Positions 13,378-26,981 are shown, numbered from the stretch's first letter. The stretch: 64,000 nt of DNA from Hymenolepis diminuta (GCA_900708905.1 CAADRB010000026.1:1974895-2038894); one strand, 5' to 3'. The notes: generated by a model not told the origin, from the letters alone. Numbers and translations: made by a program.

Positions 13378-14861
13378 TTAGCCTAGGGGAGTGTCGTTTG
13401 ATGACTAAGACGTTTTAAATGATTTTGTGTTTTCAACTGGTCAGTTCGACAAATTTAAGTGTACTAGATTGTGAGAGATGTAAAGGGATGGAGACCCCAT
13501 TTAGGGAAGTGACGAATTTCTGAACCTGCTTAGGTTCTGATTAAGTTGGATAATTAAATATTTACTCCGAAATCGTACTTTTGTAGGTACGAAAATAGCC
13601 CATTTTCAACAATCATTCAGTGCTTCAGTGAATACAAATCTGCTGCTGTCATCTTAATGTGTGGACCTGGATCTAAAATAACGGTGGGGATGGATGTATT
13701 GATCGGGATTGAATTGCACGCAGGAGAGAATAAATAGGTAACCGCACATCATGGTCGCTAAATTCTCTTTGATTAAGGTGCTCACAAGCTTTACTAAGTA
13801 GCAAAAATTTTCTTAGAATCCATGACTTCCAACCCATATTTTTGATGCCGACTTTCTGACTAAGTATAGAAATGGGAAATACATGCCCTTGCAGTTCCAG
13901 TTGTAAAATCTGCAAGATACATGGTTACGAAAAAACATTTTTGAGGCATGACAGTGCATTTTTTCGCTAAGCAACTAAATCTTAGTAAATTTAAATTAAA
14001 AGAATAATTTACCGACGGAAATCTTTGCAATTCAGGTTCTGTGTTTTCAAATTTCATTCTCATTTCATCTAATTTCCTGTTCTACTAAAGATTTTACTCC
14101 ACCCTGACCGAATCATATTTTTGAAACTAAACTTTCGGAATCTTTTGAGATAAAGTGGACTTATTATTATTGTAATTTCTTTTAATATTAATGTCATGCT
14201 ACCTCATACCATCTGCTAATACTTTGTTAAAAATTTATCTGAAATAGATGATAAACAATGATCTTCTTGGAAAGAATTTCTCTCAGGAAAATAGAATAAA
14301 CCTTGAAATTTAGTACTGACTGCTATTTGAACACTTATGAGTCCGGTTAGCCTAGAAATATAAATATTGGAAACAGCCAGGGTGTTATGAGAGATTTGGA
14401 CATGCAATCACTCTTCCAGTATTTGCGCCGCCCGATGTGTACTTTCATACAATTAATCAAATTCAAGGCTCCTCAAACAACTCAAAGGTTAATGCTTCAA
14501 TAAATATATTCTTCAGAAAAAAACTGGAACAATAGTATGTCAAAATGCGGAAAAGGTAATCATGAAGCCTCCTAGAGCTCACTAATCAATGTACTAGAAC
14601 TCTTGTTCAATTCGTGTGCCCTATACGAACTGTAAATAAATGGACTTATTATTGTTCACAAGTCATTCAAACGTGAGCCAATGATTAAAAAGCCCATCTG
14701 CAAGTCAAAGTTCACGAGACTGATGTGCGTCGGTGCACATCCAGTGATGGAGATGGCCAACAACACTGGTAGTAGAATGCGGCTTTCTTTTGAGAGAGGT
14801 TCATGGATACCTTCTACCCAACCAAGTAAAATACTGTTGACACTTTCTAAATGAACTTGAA

Positions 14862-15045
14862 GGTTCGCCGGCGGCGTACTGGTTAACATGCCCGCCCTCG
14901 GGTATGGAGGTAACGGATTCGATGTCTATACAGTGAGCGGATTGGCCAACCGCACCAGTTGAATCTGACAAATAAAGAGGGAGGCAGTGGCAGGATTCAA
15001 GCTACTTCCAGGAAGTCTTCACAATTCTACTCCTATACTCCATGT
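14862..15045 (+). repeat. tRNA-derived SINE candidate
   Basis: A tRNA-like head GGCGTACTGGTTAAC (14872-14886) resembles a pol III A box. About 30 nt on, GGATTCGATGTC (14915-14926) resembles the B box GGTTCGANTCC. A non-tRNA tail rich in GAGCGG, GGCCAACC and CACCAG follows. The acceptor-stem pairing needed for a functional tRNA is absent. Similar heads occur near 23095, 28596 and 54139. Confidence 0.45.
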
Positions 15046-16672
15046 AAGCTTTGAAAAACACTTTCCTTTAGGGAAATGCGAGTTATTTATAAGGGATTTG
15101 GAAAGTTAACATTTGCCTGTGGCTGTCATGCTATAAAGCAGGTTTTTATTCACGAACCCATAGTAAAAGGGCTTCCGACACTCGATTTTTGTAAAAGAAG
15201 ATACTATGTTACAGAAACCTACATTCCACTAGCAATTTTTGTCCGTCTTCTCCAACACGGCAGAATGGACAGGGAATTAATATATATTTAAATGAGTTCA
15301 GAATAGCAAAGCGAATAGAGTTTTAATAAAAAGTGATTGGAGCAGAACATTCGGAATGTTTATCAGTGTTTGCATCTCAAAAAATCTCACGCAGTGTTTA
15401 TACTTGAACATTTCCATCACGAGAATCAGGGAATGAAAATGGCTTTAAATATTCTATAGGCAGCTTTACGTGTGTTCGCCAACGTACATCTTCATGGAAT
15501 TCTCGATAAAGTTAGCGTTTTGAATGCCAAATCCATTTACTTTGTAGTTTTCAAGAACCTAATACTTCAGCACCTTCAATGAGGTTAAATGAAATTAATA
15601 AAACAATCTAATTATCAAAGGAAATTTCTAAATAAATTCAAATAATCTTTAAGGTCAACAGGTCAGAGAGAACTGACCTGAATAAAACAAGTAACATAAG
15701 TTCAAACTCAATAACTACCTGTTAATAAAATATATTGAATTAATGGTTGCATTTAGCGTTAAATTTTCGTTAATTGAAGTGGACATTTTAAAACTGTTTT
15801 AAAGCTTTGAAGTATCTCTCGGGCCTAGTCGACTGTCATGCACCTAATTTGATTTCCAAATTCTTTGAATAGAAGCGCTTTCAGGTATTTATCTAGAATA
15901 GAAAAAAGACACCTCTGATCACTTCTAATTGAAAAAATTACAATCCGCCGCTCATCTGTTATCCAGTTATATCTAGTGCCATACAGGACAAGTGCAGATG
16001 GCATTTGGGGACACTAATCGGCCAAACTGGTTGCTTGTAAGGTAAAACTCTTTTATGCCGTTACAAAGCTAGGGAGTTTAGTTTCTGCTCACTTAATATC
16101 GCAAAGTTACGATAGACTCAGACCGAGAAGAAAGATAAGATAGAATGGGGATAATCCCAAGGCGCTTCATGGCATTTCCGATTAGAGGTCGGACTGATGA
16201 CAAAAAATTTCCACACTGACCCAGTTACGGCCACTTGACTATTAAAGACATCAAATCTTCGGATTTTTGGGAATGTTCAGTTTGAGTTTAGCTTTAGGTA
16301 ATGTTTGCACTTATTCATATCATCTTAACATCGTATTACCCGATGTAATTAAAATTGGTCAAGTCTGTGATAGCTCAAATCTCATTTTTTTGAGTTATAG
16401 AACTGTTAGTTGAATTAACTAATGAAATAAACTAATCATCAATATTTTTTCATACTAATCGTAATTTGCTCGCAACAATGGGACAATAAATTTGAATTTT
16501 TGTCTGACTATTGAGGTTAATGGCAATCCTGAATGTAAAATACCTTCAAGTTAATATAAAGCAAGCCGTTTTTCGGCCGATTCAATCAAACTGTTCAAAA
16601 TAATGTTGATGAGATGGATGAAAGAAGTGAGATGGAATATGTGAGAGGGTGCAAGCAAGAAAAGTAGGTGGT

Positions 16673-16686
16673 GTTGCCTTAGCAAC
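16673..16686. promoter_or_regulatory. X-box (RFX-type) motif GTTGCCTTAGCAAC
   Basis: A near-perfect 14-nt inverted repeat matching the RFX consensus (GTTGCC, two-base spacer, RGCAAC). In animals such sites often lie in promoters of ciliary genes. No adjacent gene was identified, so function is uncertain. Confidence 0.25.
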
Positions 16687-18082
16687 AAATGTAAGGCTTT
16701 TTTCAATTCACTTCAGGTCGTGACCTGGTAAGTAGTAATGCGTAGCAGATGATACGATAACCCCTTGTTCGTTCATTTCCGCTGGGAGATTATGGCTTTC
16801 AATGAAAGTATAATTTCAATGATCAAGGGAGAAGTAATTTTTCAGGGAAGAATTTCAGTTGATTACTGGAAAAACCATTCTACTCCTATCAAAACTAACT
16901 TCTGATTGAACCAGTAGCCGCATTTACCTCCTTATTTGCTAATTTTCAGATATCGAGATATCTCATTGTATCTCTCCCTATTTTCTCTATTAAATATCCA
17001 TTTGAAAACCGAATAACTCTCTACGGGACTCGTATCTCCTTTATACGTGCATTAATCAACCATACTTTTCTTTACTTAGACTTAAAAACTAATGTTAAAG
17101 GAACGGTGTTACGAAATTGTATATCTAGATCAAATTCTGAAATTTGACCTTCCCTCTTCTCAGAGTTCCATCAAAAAATGTTCCTTACATTCCCTTAGAG
17201 TTTCGGCTAAACTTTAACCACTCACTATAGAAATAATTGGAAAATAGCTTGAAACTTTGTTATTTGAGAGTTGAATTTCTGTGAGTTGAACATATTTCCG
17301 ATCTCTAATGAGTGTAGTAAGAGTCCAAAGTTCACGACTTTGGCCCCCAGACTGAGATTTGACCTGGTTAGAAGATGGCGTTCAAGACCACCTAAAGCTT
17401 TGAGAATTCTCATTTCCATTAACAGCTTTAATGCATTGAACCTATGAGCATCATTCAGCATTTACACCAATCTACCTTGCACTCCGCTCTTCTGGTAGGT
17501 GTCCCACGCTATGCCAGTACTTGTGCATCAGGGTGAGATTAATAATAAACCCAAAAGGAAATGATGGCATTTTAATAGTGATGCAGATGATCATTTTGTT
17601 AAATAAATAAATGGCATTGATTAAGATAAACATAAATATTAAATTCGGGAATCCCGACTTCATGAAACTGAGTAATAAGTTATCTGATGCTGACCTCTCT
17701 CTCCTTGCGCATATTACTTAGGATTAAATAAGTTCTCTGTTTCTTTGCTCTCCAATAACTCGGGCACGAAATCATTGGAATCGTATGTTTTACGGATAGA
17801 AATATATCTCAACCAGAAATTTCATTAATGTTTGACTTTAATCCTAAGGAGCTAGTACAATGCTAGATACTCCGTTCCGCATTATCTTATTATCTAAATG
17901 GGAGCAACCACTGATAGGTTTGCTACTAAATCTCTTTCGGCCGTAAATATGGGATTCATCAACCAAATTTGTAATGGTTGTTAATAAAATTATTAATAAA
18001 TTTTAAGATAGATGAGGGTAGCAATAAAACTCACAAGATTCACCTCTTGTGTAGTAAATTATTTATTATTATTTTACTAAGC

Positions 18083-18288
18083 TCACATCTGGATATGTTT
18101 GACCAGTGGAGAAGTCATCTCTTCAATTAGGGGCTAACCAAACAGGCAATCCTTAATCACATATCCCGTTATGTACAAGCAGATTTATTTTCTAAATAAC
18201 AAACCGTCGTTTAAGCTGTCAGTTTTCTCCCCTCTTCTTTCTGGATCTGAGTGGTTATAGTTGTATAAAGAGACAACTGAGCAGTCAT
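18083..18288 (+). repeat. Diverged direct repeat, left copy (possible LTR)
   Basis: Aligns along its length with 19447-19642. Shared blocks include CACATCTGGATATG / CACACCTGGATACG, a common ATTTTCT block, GGATCTGA and ACAACTGAG. Similarity by eye is roughly two thirds. The pair encloses about 1.16 kb with no long open frame. Confidence 0.45.
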
Positions 18289-19446
18289 AAAAGAAATAAC
18301 CTGGGTTCATTAAAAAAGTCAGTTGTCTCATTCTACAGATTGTTTTCCAATTGATTCCGCGTCTTCAAATAAGGACCAAATTTGTGCAATTATTGAACTT
18401 TTATGGTCAGATCTAACCAGCTGGGTATCAGAAAACGAGGTCATATTTTGATCTAGTGACATTATCTTAAGATCAAATGGTAGCACCAATCCCATCTTCA
18501 CAGCTGGAAAGAAGCCATACTACGTAGAAGAAATTGAAAATTATGTTTAGATTCAAATTAATACATATCTCAAAATCTAAATGCATCATTCCATGACCAA
18601 AATTATTGAGGGACAGGAAAAGAAAACCGAGATAAGATCTGACTGGACGATTTTACTCATCCCTATACAAAGCAGATAGATTTTATAATTGATATATTTT
18701 ATCATTATATCAAATAAGCTAAAACCAAACAATATACGGTTATCAAGACAAAATCCGACACATTAATCATCTAGTTAAACAATTTGTTGTAAGAGTATAT
18801 AGTAGAGTTCTTTCACATAAACAAAAAACCAAATTGGTTTGTATAATAAATCAAGCGACTGTGACGAGAAGGGCCAAAGAGGCCAGTTTTAAGCATTGTT
18901 ATTATTGGTGACTTGATTAAGAACGGCATTTTTGAGGCAATATTCAGAGATTGCTAACACATGAACCACCAAGGGCAGAAGTATCCAAAGTTGTGTTATA
19001 AATAAACGAACAATAATTTAAGGAATGGATTTATAAAACAGCAACCGGTCCAATGAGTGATAAGCCAAATAAAAATGAAAGGCAGTGAATGAGGTCTAAA
19101 TAAGGCTACTTAGAGATTGATTAAATTTCATAACCACTTTGAAGGGTACAGAATATGCACGTGGATTTATGAAGGAAAAGTTGGTTCTTACATGTTTGGT
19201 ACGGATGAACTTGGACTAAGCGTCTTACCTGATCATGAATAGTCAGTATCGTATATCGGGACAAGTTAGTGTATATGTGCGCTTCATTGACCTCAGTATT
19301 CTAATGTTCGATGATCCATTTCCAGCTATTAGTATATGCATGTCTAAGATTATGTTGGGAAGCTTAGTAGAATATTTTAGTACTCTTGAAAGAAACTCAC
19401 AAAATTCATCAGCTGTACACTGGATTATCGACCATTAGTATTTTGT

Positions 19447-19642
19447 TCACACCTGGATACGTAAGGCCATCACTGAGGAAACTGTCGCTGTAATTACTAG
19501 CTTGGCAGACAGCCAATCATTTATCACACATACAAATCCATAAAATCAGACGTATTTTCTCAGTTAGAAAATACGAGTCTGTTTTATCCTTCTTGGGATC
19601 TGAACAGTTGTGGCTTCATAAAAGGGACAACTGAGTGTTGAG
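19447..19642 (+). repeat. Diverged direct repeat, right copy (possible LTR)
   Basis: Partner of 18083-18288 in the same orientation. It contains a perfect 10-bp hairpin CGTATTTTCT-CAGTT-AGAAAATACG at 19551-19575. A short terminal-repeat element without coding capacity (TRIM-like) would look like this pair, but target-site duplications were not established. Confidence 0.45.
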
Positions 19643-19967
19643 AAAGATTAAAATATCTCCACTGGAAAACTAATCAGGCTTAAGAGTATTCGAATGCATT
19701 TTCCATAGCTCAAACCCATAATATAACTAGTATACTCTTAATCGATGAAATGATAGGATGCATAACTTTAATGCCTTAATTTGAAGTTATAGGAATTTGA
19801 CCTTCAGGAATTGAATAGATAATAACAAAAATAATAATAATTACTATTATTACGTGTTATATTCATTCTCACCTAATATGTATAGAGATGAATGAATTAT
19901 ACCTTATTCATCTCTGAAGCGGCAGCTTAATTCCTATCCTCCATTTTCGAGGAAGGTATCACATTTT

Positions 19968-20457
19968 TTATCTCTCCGAACTAGTAGCATAAGCCGATCC
20001 TAATTCGCTATTTTGGTTGCTGAGATTGATCAAGAAGTTAGTTATATTTGTCATCTTAGCAGAAGTATTGGTGGCAGACAATCTTAAAAGCACAGGCATA
20101 GCTGATGGAACAAGAGCATCGCTTTTCTGAAGACATTCAGAACCATTCTGCGGGAGTGTATTGTCGATTCCATTGGAGATAATTGAATTCTCTGCCTTCA
20201 GGGAGGTTTCACTTGAATCATTAATCTCATTTTCGCCATTTTCGTCTAACAAAGACCAATTGAATGTAACGTCTGCCAGAGCACAAAAACCGATTTTACT
20301 CTTCTTCTTATTCGATCGAAGCCGAAGAGTAGATTTATCTTGAGATTGCTGTTGTCGATGGAGTAAAGGGGAGAGAGAAGCCCGATTGGCACGGAACTTC
20401 CCAACCCCCCTCGAAAGTCCATTTGCAAACCGGAAATCAATCGGTACTCTCTTTCGA
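19968..20457 (-). CDS. Unidentified coding-like block, possible terminal exon
   Basis: An open frame of about 160 codons ending in TAG at 19968. It is clearly less AT-rich than its flanks. The translation starts after possible acceptors near 20450 (AAAGAG). It contains a basic region (RVPIDFRFANG, FRANRAS, RSNKKKSKIG), then an acidic stretch (LLDENGENEIND), then a Ser/Thr/Asn-rich tail. No family was recognised. The other two minus-strand frames are also open for 50-70 codons in 20250-20620, and one reads into this block. The true splice choice is therefore unclear, and a frameshifted pseudogene is possible. The candidate exon at 21356-21627 ends in a phase that could join either the frame used here or an overlapping one. 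Confidence 0.35.
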
Positions 20458-21355
20458 GTTCAATGAATCAGCAAAAATGCCAATTTTGCCTCCCTCATTG
20501 AAACTGAGAAGTTGACTTCGTCTATTTTGTTCGTGAAATAGAGCAACCGCTTGTGCCTTTAAAACTTCCGGTGTCGATCAAGTTCAGATATATCCATATT
20601 GCATAGGTAAATATGCCATTATTAAAAAAGAAATGATAAATCACTCAATAATCAATCTTTTTTATTCAATGTAAATTCAAGAATATTCTCACTTTCCTCC
20701 ACTTTTTAAGCTAATCAAAATCCTTCGATTATTATTGTCAAGGCTTTAAGATTCAAAGTATAGTAACTGATTTAAAACAACCAAAAATTGAGAAACTGAA
20801 ATAACTTAGTGTGATGTAATTACTCTATAATAATCTCGCTTTTAATATAATTCAAATTTGTTTGTACTTTCTGCCCTGAATCCAAATCAATACTATTATA
20901 ATTCATTGATTCATTATTTCGAATTGAAAAACAAAGAGAGGCTGGACAAATAACATTAAATATTTCGATTTTTAATACTAATTGCATAAAATAACTTTAA
21001 ATATTCGATAATTCGATTGTTCCTTCAATTTCATTTAGTCTCAATTCATAGATGCTTACTTCAAGTATTATAAGTTATTATGAGGACATATTTTTTATAT
21101 TCGTGTTATAATGTTTCCAAGAAAGTGTTTTCTCTTCATTGGGCATCACTGAAATTTTGCTTAATGAGAATCTCGTTCAAGACAGAATATTAAGTTTGCT
21201 CAGAAATTGTAAGGTCGGGCTCGATTTTGCGCAGATGGAATGTATACAAAACTTCGCAGAAGCTGTTTACTACAACTATGTTCTCATCTAATTTTCTAAC
21301 GTAAATATGTCATTTGTGCGGTCTGATTTTGTTATTAAATTGTAAAAGTACTTAC

Positions 21356-21627
21356 CTGAAATATAGAGATGTGGCATAAAAATGGTGAAGGCTTTCTAAA
21401 CAAAATTGACCTGATAGGATTAGTTTAAGGAAACAATTTCGATATTCACGATCCCCCTTCTCCAAAAGAATGATATCATGGCATCTTGATGATTCGGAGT
21501 TCGACATACGACGTAGAAACGAATTTGTGAGCTTCAGTAGAAGTTTAAAGCATCTATCACTAGAGTTTGAATTGAATCTTCCACAACCCCATACTAAATA
21601 CAAACAACTTTGCAATGCAACAAACAA
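21356..21627 (-). CDS. Unidentified candidate exon with strong splice donor
   Basis: An open frame from an ATG at 21627 to a consensus donor (TTTCAG followed by GTAAGTAC) at 21356. Alternative acceptors after pyrimidine-rich tracts lie within its first 30 nt, so it may be internal instead of initial. The product has a stretch RCHDIILLEKG and several Cys and Leu; no domain was recognised. The 0.7-0.9 kb between it and the block at 19968-20457 is strongly AT-rich and would fit an intron. Coding status rests on composition, frame and donor only. Confidence 0.33.
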
Positions 21628-24600
21628 AGATTAAATATGAAAACGACTGCAATTTTAATGAAACTTCTTTTCTTTGGATAGAAGGTTTGCAACTCCTATC
21701 AGCTTATGGCATACTTTTTTTATCCCTAATAAAACAAGGTGGTCTCATATTGTTTCCAGAACACAAACTACACTAATATCTTATACAGAGATCTGGGATG
21801 GTTTTTAGTTAATATTGCTGTTTAATTAGTAACCGTCTTAGTTTCATCGACCCGTATAGACCCCAGATCATAGAAAGAAAGACGGATAAAATTATTTATG
21901 ATAGAGTAACCGGACACTTTTCCCTTTGTTAGGTTTCTATAAATGCCAATTGATGGCTGGTATTAACTTCCACAGAGGAGCCTTCACTGTCTTGGGCACT
22001 TGCCTTGTCAGCTGTTTGTGTATATCATGGTCTCGTCAATTTCGATGAATAGGCTGCATGGCCACGGTTTACCTCGACTATGCTTTGTTTCAAATGCCCA
22101 CAGTTATGAAATTCGATGTCTTGCTATAAATATTGATCTGTATGAAAATATCATAATTTATTCAGATATTCATACGTTGGCAGATATAGTTGGTTGGATG
22201 GAAAGTGGGTGTAGTGGAATCTTTAACCATGGTGTTTGGAAACAACTGCAACATTTTTGCAAATTATATTGACGTATCTTATGGCGATCATTCGTTTGGG
22301 ATGTTTTTGTGGTCTTCTCACTTCCTCAATATTGTTCGTGTAGGTGTCTATCCTAGACATTTTTTCATCATAGTATCAAATTATTTAATCCCATTTCTCT
22401 TTGTAACCCATTCCATTCATTAATTCAAACGCCTTCTAATTCTTGTTTACCGACAACAATATTTTTGAGTGCTAAACTTTTGGTGACACCCTGGAAGGAA
22501 GGTAAATTCCACAAAGTACACATTAAATAAAAGCATCTGAACAATTTTCTAAGAAGATTCGAAAAATTTGTTTAATTTTCATATTATTTTTTTTGTGATC
22601 ATTCAGAACTCGCTGACCAAATTCTCACCTGAGTGACAACTAAGTCAGAAAGACAAATAAAAGTCGCAAATTTCATGTTCCATTTTCTGCTTTGTACACA
22701 TAGTGCCCTAGCCAAATAAATATAATTTTGATTGTCAGGCTGGATAGGGGAAAATATGCTGATTTACAAGAAAGTGTCAATTACATGTAAACATATCTCC
22801 ACCTCTCAGTCAACGACAGATTCCTTTTTAAAACGCGTATAAATTCAATTACACTTGTGTGACATTAAACTACAAAGACGCCTATATTGTCGGTATTCAA
22901 TCTGTACTGATGAAAACAAAGAGATATACTAATTTCATACGCCTACTCAAATGTCTATTTGTATACACTTCTGACTAAAATATCCAAATTTTAAAACTGC
23001 ATTCAAACAAATTGAACGCACTCACGAAAGCTAAACGAAATTCCGTACATAAGCAGAAGATTCCGAACCTCAGTCCCTGCATACACCTTTGACACAGTAG
23101 TTAATGCACACAGTTGCTAAGTCGGAAGTTATGAGGTCAATGCCTATCGATGAATATCCTACGACGCAGATGGCCTAGTTAGTCCTGATCAATAAGGGAT
23201 TGATAAAATGCGATGATAGAATTCAGAACAAGTACTGAATATCTTCTTTCGACCCAAGTGAAGTGTTTCAAACACTTTTCTGAATGAAATTGAGAAAAAC
23301 ATATGCAAACCTATTTGAGAACGTGAAATTTTAAACGTGAAACTGAAAATATAAAAGCAAATACTAGACATATTAGTGACCTAATGACAAAAACTTCAAA
23401 TTGAATCCTTTAAAGAGACCCTTAGAGATAAAATTAGCCTATCTTTCGTGAAAGTTGCCAAAATATCAAGAAGTGGTACCTAGATCAACCTATTAACTGA
23501 ACAGCAAAATGTATGAATCTTCAGAACATTTGAAATGTACATCAAATGGTAAAAAATAGGACAGAATCTTTTTTGTTAAAAGCACAAAAGATTGGTAGTA
23601 TTTGGAATTTCGCAATTTAATTTATTATCTTTGTAAGGAATCTCTTTTAGAGAATTAAGACTCAGTTTGCTGAAACGGTGTGCATATTCATTCAGCAGAG
23701 CGTCATTGTGGAATTATTAATAAAATCTACTTAACGATGAAAATATCGTGTTTATTACAATGATGCACTCATGTGCACAAACCTTCTAATTCTGGTGTCA
23801 CTTAATCAAAAACCTTTACCGTAGTTATTTATATTATCTGATACTCTGGAACCTAATAGACAGACTGAAAGTAGATACATACACACAATTCTTGGTGTGC
23901 TGAATGATCATGTTTGTTACAGTTCTAAATCTCCAGGTAATTTTTCTTTGATATCATTTAAACAGTTCGAAATGGTGTAATTATTGTTCGTTTGAAACCT
24001 CCTTCGGTTAAATTATGCTCGGGTAAATGCTTAATCCTCTATTGCATTCATTTTCTCCTGTACGAGAGTGATTACCATTTCCAATTTGTTAGAATGTTTT
24101 TGGCTCCAACTCACGAGAATTTTACTAGGTATTTTAGGTTGCAATAATTCTAAAGTCTAATATAATATTGTTAGTAGTATGTTTAAAACAATAGCGTGCA
24201 AAGAATTTCAATAGCGCATATTTGATAGAGGTGCGTAATCACTTTATGCAAGGTAACAGAACAAATTTTGACTAGTTACAGTCTTCATAATGAGGTAGTG
24301 GAATGATTATGGGACCTTCTAATTACATTTTAAGTTATTAATCAAAGCGAGAGCTCACCCTGAGTGAATTCCAGTTAGCTTTGCTTCGTAAAAGCATGGA
24401 AGCCAGTACATTTTTGTCAACTTGGCCTTAAAAACAAGTTATCGCCATCTTATATCACCAAGCGACACCGTGTAATTCATACGGTAGAAGCGACACCACC
24501 ATTCAATCTCCCAATTTTAAAACACAGTTTTTTTTTCAATCAAACGAATTGAAACTGTATGTATACTACGATCTTTGCTTCAAGCTATTTCCTAAAAAAT

Positions 24601-26981
24601 CTCAGGGAACGAAGTCCTTAAGGACAAAGAGGAGGACTCCCCAATTTGTTATACTTCTCTCTTCGATTAAACAATCAACTGAAAGGTATGTATCCCAGGC
24701 CAAAACTTTTCCTAAATACTACCATCTTAAATTATAATCACAAGGCGGACAAGACTTCATCCAAATGCATTTCAGCCTTCGCAAGCCATGGACCTGATAG
24801 TGAATGAAACTGTCTTTTCAATCTTGTACTCATATTTATTCGTCCGAACGCCAGTGGTCAAAATGAAAGTTCCTCATTTAAATATCTGCAAATTATTTAA
24901 CAAGTCTACCAGATGTCGGCATATATTCATTCGTTCTGATAGTATTATTTGTTCATTATATTGGGTTACTCAATTATTGTAAACATTCATGCAATAACTC
25001 ACTTATTTTCATTAATTATTATATTATCATATATATGTTATTCAATATATTATTTATATTCAAATACTATTGTCTGCTAAATATTTTATTCCAGGGATAA
25101 TTCTGAATACTACAATTGGTGTCACCGATTCGTCAAGTAATGACATATGCGCTCCTGATGAAGCAAAGAAATTCGATTAACTGTCAGGCCGAATTTCTCA
25201 CAAGATTAATAGAGGACATTTTAATTCTCAGTTGTATAATGTTTTGAATTGCAGATTCAGCTGACAGTGCTTGAACATATGGCAGAGACAGCTAATTCTA
25301 CTTGCTAATTTGTACACATTAGAAACTAGCTTCACTCCATTTTGGTCGAGAGAAGAGCATGACATGAGACCTACTCATATTTCAATTTCAAATAAATTGA
25401 TGAAAATCAAATGGGAATCTGGATCAAATTAATTCGTTTTTGATTAATCACGTAAGGTCACTATCATTACTCATTTGTGGAATAGTTGACGATTAAATAT
25501 AGTGATCTGACAAAGAGATTAAAGCAAACGACATCCAAAATACTAAAACATATTTCCCGATTATGGACCGGCTATGATGGTTAAGTAAACATTGTTCAAT
25601 TTTGAGGATTAATACTTGAAGATATTATCTATAAAATGCAAACATGTGGGAACAAATACTATTATGCCAAGTTGTAATAATCCGTCAAAATGCAGCTAAT
25701 TTTTTCCTTATAACATGATTTCTATCCATGTATCATAGCATGTACAAGCTATTGAGACGTTAAGACGTTTATGGAATATTCTCCACTAATCCCTAGATGG
25801 TCTCTTCTATTACAAATCGTGGGTTAAGAGGAATTGATTACAAAATTATGTAAATAATAAAACGAAAGGGAGACTGCTGAAATGAGGAATTTAGCTGAAT
25901 TCTCCTGTGTCTTTAATCCAGTTGCAATTCCCTCCAAGTTCTCATAATTATTGTTACCTTTTAGGATTTACAACCGCAATTAAAGCACTCATTAGCATGT
26001 TTTTAGAATTTCCTGCACAGAGAAAAGGAATGGAGTCATCGAATAATGAGAAATTCGAATGAATGGGTAGTACTTAACTAAATGAATGGATTACAAGGTA
26101 GGGACATTTTCACGATAGACTCAAAAATTCAACTCTCCGTTCTTTCTGCTTCCACTAAATTCGAGATTAAGTCAGATGTATGATAGGGAAGACGTGCCAG
26201 GGCTTATAAGAGAGCCTTGCAACACTGATTTAACTTCAGGAACTGTATGCGCTATGTTTTCTGATTAAAGCATAAATATCCATGTTTGTTTATATTCTAA
26301 AATTACCTTACAGGTGACGCACAATCAGGAAAATTTGTCATTAGTCATTTTGGAGTTTTGGACGGTGTAATCGTCTAAATAAAAGAATCCTTTATTTATT
26401 TATTTATTAAAGTTATGTTTATACTGATTAAATATGGAAGGTAAAATCAACAAATTATATTTTAATTAGTCATGTAATTTATGAAGTATATTTCAATTTG
26501 AGATTTTATGGAGAGTTAGTAGAAAGGGAAGTCCAAAATATTTGCTCAATCACCGGCAACAATTTAATTCATGCACCTTTAGCAAAATTGAAAACGGTAG
26601 TCATCTGGACCCTTATCGTTACTCATAATATCTCAACAGTAGCATCTCAGTACGCAAGGGAAGTTACCACTTTCAAATCGGAGTAATTCAGGGCTGGGCC
26701 AAATATCTACAGTAATTGTTAGAAACCTAAGCATTTAAAGGTTTGATTTTTGGGCCAAATCCAGTAAATAAAATTATTGGGACTCTTACACTTAATCTAT
26801 AATGCGGCCAACACTTCCGCATCTTATTAATAAGTGCACGAAGCCAATTTTATGGAGTAAGTCTAGGAAACTAATTAAAAGATACTCTATCGTTTTAACT
26901 ATCCCAATATTAAAGGATATGAATTTTAATACATATTCTTATTATTGATGTTTTAAAAACAAAAATAATTATAAAATGTAA
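21628..26981. other. Gene-poor AT-rich region
   Basis: No supported gene. Open frames at 21940-22430 on the plus strand look faintly protein-like (FHRGAFTVLG, LHGHGLPRLCF), but they shift frame and match no family known to me, so they may be repeat relics. A weak tRNA-like segment lies near 23095-23200. A TTTA/TTTATT microsatellite occurs near 26390-26407. Confidence 0.45.
23095..23200 (+). repeat. Weak tRNA-like SINE candidate
   Basis: TAGTTAATGCACACAG followed by GGAAGTTATGAGGTCAATG and a tail ending GATGGCCTAGTTAG. It resembles the heads at 14872 and 28598 (GGTTAAC, then a GAGGTC-type B region) but is strongly diverged. Confidence 0.25.

Larger units (their letters stand above)
12944..19967. 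other. Gene-poor region
   Basis: No exon chain could be supported. The region contains the CRE at 13370, a tRNA-like SINE candidate at 14862-15045, an X-box-like palindrome at 16673, and a diverged direct-repeat pair at 18.08-18.29 and 19.45-19.64 kb. Short open frames on the minus strand at 17225-17663 have no recognisable motif or splice structure. Confidence 0.5.

Noticed and set aside
17225..17663. Two adjacent minus-strand open frames with protein-like Leu-rich text
   Set aside because: No family match, no convincing splice sites and no composition change from the flanks.
21940..22430. Overlapping plus-strand open frames suggesting a transposon or membrane protein relic
   Set aside because: Frames shift and break within 100 codons and I could not tie any motif to a known family.
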